Of a stretch of DNA of 64,000 nt, positions 57,908-64,000 are shown piece by piece. Numbering within the stretch: the first letter of the stretch is position 1; the number at the start of each line of letters is the position of its first letter. Below the pieces are notes generated by a model. That model did no database searches. It worked only from the letters and a program-made list of their open reading frames with translations, and was not told where the DNA came from. Source of the stretch: QHXW01 sp963847515 (GTDB taxonomy: Bacteria > Acidobacteriota > Terriglobia > Bryobacterales > Bryobacteraceae); contig CAWKAA010000003.1 in the NCBI GenBank assembly GCA_963847515.1, positions 496,001-560,000 of the forward strand, in the 5' to 3' direction. A program made the position numbers and the translations under genes.

Positions 57908-59434
57908 GGCCTCCTCCAGTTGTGGCCGCGCCGCGCCAGCATGTCGTCGGATGCCTTGGGGCCCCAGGTTCCCGCGGCGTAGTTCGGAAAATCGAACTTG
58001 TGTTCGTGCCACACGTTCAGAATCGGCTCCACCACGGCCCAGCTCGCCTCCACCATGTCCTGGCGCGTATAGAGCGTCGCGTCGCCGATGATGGCGTCCA
58101 GCAGCAGCGTTTCGTATGCCGAGGGCGAGCGCTCGCCAAAACTCGACCCGTAGTTGAAATCCATCGAAACCGGCCGCAGCTTCATGCCCGCGCCGGGCCG
58201 CTTGGAAAGAAACTGCAGCGAGATGCCCTCCTCCGGCTGAATGCGCAGGATCAGCAGATTGGGCGTTGTCTCGTCTCCGTCGCTCGCCGAAAATCGCGAG
58301 CGGCGCGGCATTGAACTGGATGGCGATTTCGGTGACGCGCTTGGGCAGCCGCTTGCCCGTGCGGAGATAGAACGGCACGCCGGCCCAGCGCCAGTTGTCC
58401 ACGAAGAAACGTCGACCGCAGCGTAGGTGTCGGTCTGCGACTCCGGATCCACGCCCGGCTCCTGGCGGAAGCCCGGCACATCCTCGCCGCCGATGCGCGC
58501 CGGCCCGTATTGGCCCGGAACCGAGTTTTCGAGGACCTCGTCGGGCTTCATAATCGCGAATCGACCGCAGCAGCTTGGCCCGCTCGTCGCGCACCGCGTC
58601 CGGCTGAAACGTGGCGCTCGGCTCCATGGCGATGGTCGCCATCACCTGCAGCAGGTGATTCTGGATCATGTCCGCGCAGCGCGCCGGCTTCCTGGTAATA
58701 CGCGCCGCGGCCCTCCACGCCGATCGATTCGCCGCCGGTGATCTGCACGTGGTTCACATAGCGCCGGTTCCACAGCGGCTCGAAAATGCCGTTGCCGAAT
58801 CGGAAAGCCAGGATATTCTGCACCGTCTCTTTGCCCAGGTAATGATCGATGCGGTAAACGTCCGATTCGCGGAAGACCTGGTGCAAGTTCGTCGCTCAGC
58901 TCCCGCGCGCTGGCCAGATCGTGTCCGAAGGGTTTTTCGATGACGATGCGCCGCCAGCCCTCGCCCTTAGCCAGTCCGGCAGCGCCAATGCCCTTGGCGG
59001 CTGCGCCCATACTGGCTGGGCTGCGTGGAAAGATAGAACAGCACGTTGCCGCCGGTGTGCCGCGTCCGCTTCGATTTCCTTCAGCGCGCGCGGCCAGCTT
59101 GGAAAATGCCTGGGGATCGCCGATGTCGCCGGCCATGTAAAAAAGGCCCTGCGCGAAGGCCCGTCCAGACATCTTCGTCGAACGGAGAATCTTCCAGGAA
59201 TTGCTCCACGGAACTGGACATCTTCTCGCGGAACTGGTCGTCGGTCATCGGCGTGCGCGAGATGCCCAGCACCGCGAAACCCGGCGAGAGGCGCCGTTCG
59301 TACGCCAGCCGGTACAGCGCAGGCAGCAGCTTGCGCTTGGTCAGGTCCCCGTTGGCCCCGAAGATCACGACCACGCATTCGGGAACGCGGCGCTCGAAGC
59401 GGAGTGGATCTTGAAATGGGTTCTCCAGAGACAT
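57904..59434 (-). pseudogene. zwf: Glucose-6-phosphate 1-dehydrogenase (multiply frameshifted)
   Basis: ATG 59434: MSLENPFQDPLRFERRVPEC, VVIFGANGDLTKRKLLPALY (NADP-binding GxxGDL). Then scattered over frames: GWRRIVIEKPFGHDLASAREL, the catalytic VYRIDHYLGKETVQNILAFRFGN (RIDHYLGK), WNRRYVNHVQIT, WAGVPFYLRTGKRLPKRVTEI and ASWAVVEPILNVW, ending GTWGPKASDDMLARRGHNWRRP with TGA 57904-57906. About eight single-base breaks occur in GC-rich runs. All functional motifs are present, so most breaks probably come from sequencing. The enzyme commits glucose-6-P to the oxidative pentose phosphate pathway. Gene order zwf-opcA-pgl. Confidence 0.88.
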
Positions 59435-59660
59435 GTACTTCAAAGTATCACGGCGCTTACCTGTTCGACGCCGCACCTGTCGGCGTCCTCGGCGATGATG
59501 TGGCGTTTCGCCTTCCCGGTTACCTACGAATCCGCGGTCTGCCTTGCGCGGCCCTGTTCGAACCGAGTAAGATGGACTTTCCTTCCGGTTTTCAATCGGG
59601 ACAAAAAGACCAGGCCAGCTTGAAGTTTCTCAAGGGGGAGAATCGTTGTAGCTGAACTCT

Positions 59661-60041
59661 ATGCACAGGCAGGGCAACAAGAAAGTTCTTGCGGTTGTCA
59701 GCGATTTGTTCTTTTCGGTGAAGATCAACGACGCTGCCAAGCGCGCCGGTTTGTCAGTGGAGTTCATCAAGGACGAGCACGAAGTCCTGGTCAAAGCCAA
59801 AGCACATCCCACCCTGATCATCTTCGATCTGAATTTCGAGAGTGTGAATCCGCTCGAAATCATCGCCAAGCTAAAAAGCAATGCCGAACTGAAAGACATC
59901 AGCGTGATTGGCTACCTTTCGCACGTCCAGGGCGAACTGAAGCAGAAGGCCCATGAGACCGGCTGCGACATGGTTCTGGCCCGCTCCGCCTTCTCCCAAA
60001 ACCTCCAGCAGATCTTGAAACGCCATTCCAGCGTGATGTAA
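59661..60041 (+). CDS. Receiver-like (CheY-type) protein, atypical
   Basis: 126 residues. A receiver-like fold: KVLAVVSDLFFSVKINDAAKRAG, the central strand TLIIFDLNFE with a phospho-Asp-like residue, and a last strand VLARSAF, where the usual Lys is Arg. The acidic pair after the first strand is reduced to a single Asp (VVSDLFF). No effector domain. Probably a divergent or pseudo-receiver, or DivK-like signalling protein. Between zwf and trpD. Confidence 0.65.
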   Translation: MHRQGNKKVLAVVSDLFFSVKINDAAKRAGLSVEFIKDEHEVLVKAKAHPTLIIFDLNFESVNPLEIIAKLKSNAELKDISVIGYLSHVQGELKQKAHETGCDMVLARSAFSQNLQQILKRHSSVM

Positions 60042-60096
60042 GTGAAGAGTTGTGCTCTCTGCGTCTCCGCGTCTTAGCGGTGAGATGGTCTTTGCT

Positions 60097-61113
60097 TCAC
60101 CGGAACCTCGCCAGTTCTTCCACCTTCTTCCACGCCGCACCCGAATCAATCGATTTTTGTGCCATTTCCATCCCTTGGCCAAAATCTGAAGCCTTGCCCG
60201 CCGCCACCAACGCCGCCGACGCATTCACCAGCACAATATCGCGCTGTGGCCCAGCCGCGCCCTTGAAAATCGCGCGCGCAATCGCCGCGTTGGTTTCCGC
60301 ACCAGCGCCCTTAAGCGCTGCAGGCGGCGCTCGCTTAACGCCGAAATCCTCCGGAGAAAGCGTGCTGCGTTTTACGCGCCCGCCGCGGATCTCGAATGCG
60401 GCAGTCGTGCCGGTCGTCGTAATCTCATCCAAACCATCGGAGCCGTGAACTACAAACCCGCGCTCCAGACCGAGCTCGGCCAGCGCTCCCGCCATCAGTT
60501 CCGCCGCATGCTCCGACGGCGCACCAACCAGTTGTGCAGTGGCGCCCGCGGGATTCGTCAATGGTCCCAGAAGATTGAACACCGTCCGCATCTTCAGCTC
60601 CACCCGTACGGGATGCGCGTGCTTCATCGCCGTGTGAACCGAAGGCGCAAACAGAAAGCCAATGCCAATCTCGCGAATGGCCCGCGCTACCGACTCGGGG
60701 GGCAGCGATACCGCGATGCCTAGGCTCTCCAGCAGATCGGCGCTTCCACACTGGCTTGACGCTGACCGGTTGCCATGCTTGGCCACGCGCACGCCCGCTC
60801 CCGCGGCCACAAATGCGGCAATCGTCGAGATGTTGAACGTAGACTGGCCATCACCGCCTGTGCCGCACGTATCCAGAAGTGTCTCGCCGCCGTTCAATCC
60901 CACATCCACTCGAACCGCGCGGCTTCGCATGGTACGCGCAAATCCCACCAGCTCATCCACAGTTTCTCCCTTCATGCGCAGCGCCGTCAGAAAGGCCGCA
61001 ATCTGCGCCGGGGAAACGTCGCCCGCAAGAATAGCTTCCATAGCTTCGGAGGCCTCCGCCGTCCCGAGGCTGCGGTGCTCGGCAACTGCATGAAGATACT
61101 GCAAAAACGGCAT
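60097..61113 (-). CDS. trpD: Anthranilate phosphoribosyltransferase
   Basis: 338 residues. GTGGDGQSTFNIST (PRPP/metal-binding, about 80-93), KHGNRSASSQCGSADLLESLG (family glycine-rich loop) and LLGPLTNPAG are diagnostic. It transfers phosphoribosyl to anthranilate in tryptophan synthesis. ATG 61113; 54 bp separate it from divergent sucC. No other trp genes adjoin it. Confidence 0.95.
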   Translation of the reverse strand: MPFLQYLHAVAEHRSLGTAEASEAMEAILAGDVSPAQIAAFLTALRMKGETVDELVGFARTMRSRAVRVDVGLNGGETLLDTCGTGGDGQSTFNISTIAAFVAAGAGVRVAKHGNRSASSQCGSADLLESLGIAVSLPPESVARAIREIGIGFLFAPSVHTAMKHAHPVRVELKMRTVFNLLGPLTNPAGATAQLVGAPSEHAAELMAGALAELGLERGFVVHGSDGLDEITTTGTTAAFEIRGGRVKRSTLSPEDFGVKRAPPAALKGAGAETNAAIARAIFKGAAGPQRDIVLVNASAALVAAGKASDFGQGMEMAQKSIDSGAAWKKVEELARFR

Positions 61114-61167
61114 GTTATAGTGGGAAATTAGTCTGGCTTTCCCGCCATACTAGCACAAGCGCACTCC

Positions 61168-62325
61168 ATGAAAATTCATGAGTATCAGGCCAAGGCAATC
61201 CTGGCCAACTACAAGGTTCCTGTGCCCCGCGGTAAAGTTGCGTTCTCGGTGGAAGAGGCGGCCGCCGCCGCGCAACAGATCGGCGGAAGCATTGTGGTGA
61301 AGGCGCAAATTCATGCCGGTGGGCGCGGCAAAGGCGGAGGCGTCAAGGTTGCGCGCGACGCTGCCGAAGCCACTGCCATCGCCGGAAACATTCTGGGTAC
61401 GACGCTAGTCACGCACCAGACCGGCCCGGAAGGGCGCGTGGTCAAGCGGCTGCTGATTGAAGAGACGCTTCCCATCGAGCGCGAGCTGTATCTTGGAATC
61501 GTTCTCGATCGCACGCAGGCCCGCCCCGTGTTCATGGCGTCGGCGGCCGGGGGCATGGAGATTGAAGAGGTCGCGGCGAAGTCTCCCGACCTTATTCTGA
61601 AGGAGGCTTTTGATCCCGACGTCCGCCTCGCTTCCTACCAGGCGCGCAAGCTGGCGTTCGGCATAGGTATTCCCCCCGCCAGCATAAATGGCGCCGTTGC
61701 GGCCATGACGGCGCTGGCACGCGCCTACGTGGCCATCGACGCGTCGCTCGCCGAAATCAATCCCTTCATCCTCACTAAGGACGGCAAAGTCTACGCGCTG
61801 GACGCCAAGATCAACCTGGACGATAACGCGCTCTACCGTCACAAAGACCTCATCGAGCTGCGCGACTTGAACGAAGAAGACCCGCTCGAAATCGAGGCCT
61901 CCAAGTTCGGTTTAAACTACATCAAGTTGGATGGCACCGTGGGCTGCATGGTGAATGGCGCAGGCCTCGCCATGGCCACCATGGACATCATTCAATACGC
62001 GGGCGGCAGACCCGCTAATTTTCTCGACGTGGGCGGCGGCGCCAGCGCCGAGCAGGTGAAAAATGCCTTCCGCATTCTGCTCTCCGACCACAACGTGAAA
62101 GCGGTCTTGATCAATATCTTCGGCGGCATCCTGCGCTGTGACACGCTGGCTAACGGCGTGGTGGCCGCGGCCCGCGATCTCAACATCAAGGTACCCATTG
62201 TCGTGCGCATGGAAGGCACCAATGTAGAGCTGGGGCGCAAGATCCTGACAGAATCCGGATTCAATTTCACCGTTGCGGAAGATATGCGCGATGCCGCTGA
62301 AAAAGTCGTGAGGCTGGCGGCATGA
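61168..62325 (+). CDS. sucC: Succinyl-CoA synthetase beta subunit (ATP-grasp)
   Basis: 385 residues. MKIHEYQAKAILANYKVPVPRG opens the ATP-grasp; VVKAQIHAGGRGKGGGVKVA binds nucleotide. DVGGGASAEQVKNAFRILLSD and NIFGGILRCDTLANGVV are the CoA-ligase-domain motifs. With SucD it interconverts succinyl-CoA and succinate, making ATP or GTP in the TCA cycle. Stop and next start overlap (ATGA at 62322-62325). A small hairpin (GGGAAA 61122-61127 / TTTCCC 61138-61143) lies in the leader. Confidence 0.96.
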   Translation: MKIHEYQAKAILANYKVPVPRGKVAFSVEEAAAAAQQIGGSIVVKAQIHAGGRGKGGGVKVARDAAEATAIAGNILGTTLVTHQTGPEGRVVKRLLIEETLPIERELYLGIVLDRTQARPVFMASAAGGMEIEEVAAKSPDLILKEAFDPDVRLASYQARKLAFGIGIPPASINGAVAAMTALARAYVAIDASLAEINPFILTKDGKVYALDAKINLDDNALYRHKDLIELRDLNEEDPLEIEASKFGLNYIKLDGTVGCMVNGAGLAMATMDIIQYAGGRPANFLDVGGGASAEQVKNAFRILLSDHNVKAVLINIFGGILRCDTLANGVVAAARDLNIKVPIVVRMEGTNVELGRKILTESGFNFTVAEDMRDAAEKVVRLAA

Positions 62326-63188
62326 GCATCCTGGTCGACCACAACACGCGTCTGCTCGTCCAAGGCTTTACCGGAAAAGAGGGCACCTTCCACGCGCAGC
62401 AGGCCATCGCGTACGGCACCGAAGTAGTGGGCGGCGTCACCCCTGGCAAAGGCGGGACCACGCATCTCGACCTGCCCGTTTTCAACACCGTCGCGGACGC
62501 AGTTAAGGCCACCGACGCGAATGCGTCCGTGATTTTCGTTCCTCCGCCCTTCGCCGCCGACGCCATCATGGAGGCCGCCGACGCCGGCCTGCCCTTAGTG
62601 GTCTGCATCACAGAAGGCATACCCGCGCTCGACATGGTGCGGGCCTGGGATTTTCTGCGCGCCAAACAGACGCGCCTCATCGGTCCGAATTGTCCCGGCA
62701 TCATCTCGCCCGGCAAATGCAAGATCGGCATCATGCCCGCCCAGATCCACAAGGAAGGCCATGTCGGTGTGGTCTCGCGCTCCGGAACCCTGACCTACGA
62801 GGCCGTAGGCCAATTGACCCACCTGTGCATCGGACAATCCACCTGCATCGGTATCGGCGGCGATCCCGTGATCGGTACCAACTTCGTCGACGCCATCCGT
62901 TTATTCAACGAAGATCCCGAAACTCACGCCATCATCATGATCGGCGAGATAGGTGGCAATGCCGAGGAGACCGCAGCGGCCTACGTCCGCGAGCATGTGA
63001 AGAAGCCGGTGGTTGGATTCATTGCCGGGCAGACCGCTCCGCCTGGGCGCCGCATGGGCCACGCCGGCGCGATTATTTCCGGGGGCTCGGGCGCCGCGCC
63101 GGACAAAATTAAAGCCCTACAGGGAGCCGGCATCACGGTCTGCTCGTCGCCCGCTGAAATGGGAGAAAAAATCAAAAGCCGCCTATGA
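62322..63188 (+). CDS. sucD: Succinyl-CoA synthetase alpha subunit
   Basis: 288 residues. MSILVDHNTRLLVQGFTGKEG (CoA-binding), GPNCPGIISPGKCKIGIMP, and GHAGAIISGGSG, where the His is the phosphorylated active-site residue. Co-translated with sucC (ATGA) and ndk (ATGA at 63185-63188). Confidence 0.96.
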   Translation: MSILVDHNTRLLVQGFTGKEGTFHAQQAIAYGTEVVGGVTPGKGGTTHLDLPVFNTVADAVKATDANASVIFVPPPFAADAIMEAADAGLPLVVCITEGIPALDMVRAWDFLRAKQTRLIGPNCPGIISPGKCKIGIMPAQIHKEGHVGVVSRSGTLTYEAVGQLTHLCIGQSTCIGIGGDPVIGTNFVDAIRLFNEDPETHAIIMIGEIGGNAEETAAAYVREHVKKPVVGFIAGQTAPPGRRMGHAGAIISGGSGAAPDKIKALQGAGITVCSSPAEMGEKIKSRL

Positions 63189-63604
63189 AGCAGCGAACGT
63201 TTTCCATCATCAAACCCGACGCCGTAGCCGAGGGCCACGCCGGGGAAATCCTCTCCATGCTCGAAAAAGCCGGCTTCAAAATTCTGGCGCTTCGCATGAC
63301 GCGGCTCACCCAGCCCGAGGCCGAGGGTTTCTACGCCGTCCACCGCGAGCGCCCATTCTTTCCCAGTCTGGTCCTCTTCATGACCGAGGGCCCTATCATC
63401 GTGATGGCGCTCGAGCGCGAAGACGCCGTCGCCAAACTGCGCGAACTGATGGGCGCTACCAATCCCGCCAATGCTGCCGAAGGCTGCGTACGCAAACGCT
63501 TCGCCAAAAGCATCGAGCGCAACTGCATCCACGGCTCCGACGCCCCCGAAACCGCTGAAGTCGAACTTCACTACTTTTTCAGCACCCTGGATTTGGAGGG
63601 CTAA
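63185..63604 (+). CDS. ndk: Nucleoside diphosphate kinase
   Basis: 139 residues: MKQRTFSIIKPDAVAEGHAG and RNCIHGSDAPETAEVEL, where the His of the CIHGSD motif is the phosphorylated residue. Transfers phosphate between NTPs, coupling SucCD output to GTP/CTP/UTP pools. Its start overlaps sucD (ATGA). The 63612-63729 inverted-repeat element begins 8 bp after its stop. Confidence 0.96.
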   Translation: MKQRTFSIIKPDAVAEGHAGEILSMLEKAGFKILALRMTRLTQPEAEGFYAVHRERPFFPSLVLFMTEGPIIVMALEREDAVAKLRELMGATNPANAAEGCVRKRFAKSIERNCIHGSDAPETAEVELHYFFSTLDLEG

Positions 63605-63611
63605 CACCCCA

Positions 63612-63729
63612 AGTAAGATGTCCCGGTGATTTCGAAAACCGGCTCGAACGAAGGCGAGGCATGGCTCGACCCTACGATGGCTGGATGTAGGGGCCGGACA
63701 TGTCCGGCCTAACACCCGGACATCTTACT
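63612..63729. repeat. 118 bp inverted-repeat element (MITE-like)
   Basis: The left end AGTAAGATGTCCCGGTG (63612-63628) is complementary to the right end (63713-63729) at 16 of 17 positions. No target duplication is visible and no ORF fits inside. It contains the palindrome at 63692-63709. The right IS lies directly against it. Confidence 0.6.
63692..63709. repeat. Perfect 18 bp palindrome
   Basis: GGCCGGACATGTCCGGCC is its own reverse complement. It sits inside the inverted-repeat element, where it could form a cruciform or be a regulator site. Confidence 0.6.
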
Positions 63730-63731
63730 AG

Positions 63732-64000
63732 CCTGAATTCCGAAATTGAATATTGATCGACCTCCTGGGCATGGGTTCCGACGCGTGGCGTGACGGTTGT
63801 CGGGCTCAGGTTGTAAGGGCCAGATCCAACTTCGGGGAAATTGGGATTTGCCAGGTCAAGATGCTGTCCAGTAAAGGGATTCTCGTTTTCAGACCGCCCC
63901 AACTTTCGGACAGGTGGAGCACCAGACGGCGGCCGGCTCGGCCGAGGATCGCGCCGCAGGTGAGGACCTGAGTCCGGATGGTCGCTGGCTCTCGATAGAT
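63732..64000 (-). mobile_element. Second copy of the IS4/IS1380-type IS, partial (runs off the window)
   Basis: The right terminal repeat CCTGAATTCCGAAATT (63732-63747) nearly equals the right end of the 6181-7692 copy, preceded by ACTAG as a possible target duplication. The visible 269 bp are diverged (roughly 80-85% by eye) and lie in the opposite orientation. Confidence 0.85.
63806..64000 (-). CDS. Transposase, C-terminal part (IS4/IS1380-type), partial
   Basis: The last 64 residues, open to the window edge: IYREPATIRTQVLTCGAILG … RRLVLHLSESWGGLKTRIP … LLDSILTWQIPISP, ending in TGA 63806-63808. It matches the end of the 6237-7616 product with a few substitutions. Confidence 0.85.
   Translation of the reverse strand: MYREPATIRTQVLTCGAILGRAGRRLVLHLSESWGGLKTRIPLLDSILTWQIPISPKLDLALTT

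Noticed and set aside
61122..61143. Riboswitch or attenuator in the sucC leader
   Set aside because: Only a 6 bp stem (GGGAAA/TTTCCC) is visible; too small to support a call.

Overview
This 64 kb window looks like the chromosome of an Acidobacteriota bacterium of the Solibacter/Bryobacter type. The evidence is the gene content: a PadR regulator followed by two tandem ADOP-type (acidobacterial permease) genes, secreted carboxypeptidase-regulatory-like proteins, a FecR/W-rich DUF6600-like protein, GMC oxidoreductase with gluconate-dehydrogenase subunit 3, DUF362, GH88 and many sensor kinases, all in high-GC DNA. No rRNA, tRNA, CRISPR array or prophage was seen.

Left edge (1-7.7 kb). One secreted carboxypeptidase-regulatory-like gene (77-7728) has been hit twice. 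A 4,490 bp element (636-5125) has 9 bp terminal inverted repeats and a 10 bp target duplication. It carries a degraded SWIM-finger DDE transposase and, as cargo, a BcgI-like (type IIB) restriction-modification system: zinc-ribbon protein, nuclease-methylase split by an in-frame amber codon, and a two-TRD specificity subunit. A 1,512 bp IS4/IS1380-type IS (6181-7692) with target duplication CTAAT then interrupts the 3' end. Removing both elements and one copy of each duplication restores an uninterrupted 544-codon frame. A diverged copy of the same IS, in opposite orientation, begins at 63732 and runs off the right edge.

Middle regions. 7.7-14.7 kb: broken D-aminoacylase, RNase R, FecR/DUF6600 protein, polyprenyl diphosphate synthase. 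14.8-20.5 kb: padR plus two tandem, multiply frameshifted ADOP permeases. 20.6-28.2 kb: VTT membrane protein, aldo/keto reductase, then a surface-glycan set (GT2, methyltransferase, LegB-like dehydratase, nucleotidyltransferase, epimerase) with overlapping genes. 28.7-33.2 kb: two multidomain histidine kinases. 33.3-43.5 kb: DUF1801, ankyrin protein, exonuclease III, LolA-like protein, acyltransferase-like membrane protein, an OmpR/HK pair and a glycosyltransferase-like protein. 43.5-48 kb: an electron-transfer operon (gluconate-DH subunit 3, GMC flavoprotein, five-haem cytochrome c), a VIT1/CCC1 transporter and a GH88 hydrolase. 48.3-49.6 kb: a REP-associated Y1 transposase with its repeats. 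50-56 kb: an AhpD-like/PAS histidine kinase, secreted hydrolase, Hcp-like protein, DUF362 protein and a membrane DnaJ protein.

Right part (56-63.6 kb) is core metabolism: zwf-opcA-pgl (oxidative pentose phosphate entry), a receiver-like protein, trpD, and the overlapping sucC-sucD-ndk operon.

Many genes, including core ones such as zwf, carry clustered single-base frame breaks in GC-rich runs while neighbouring kilobases are intact. Much of this is probably sequencing or assembly error, so broken genes should be read with that in mind.
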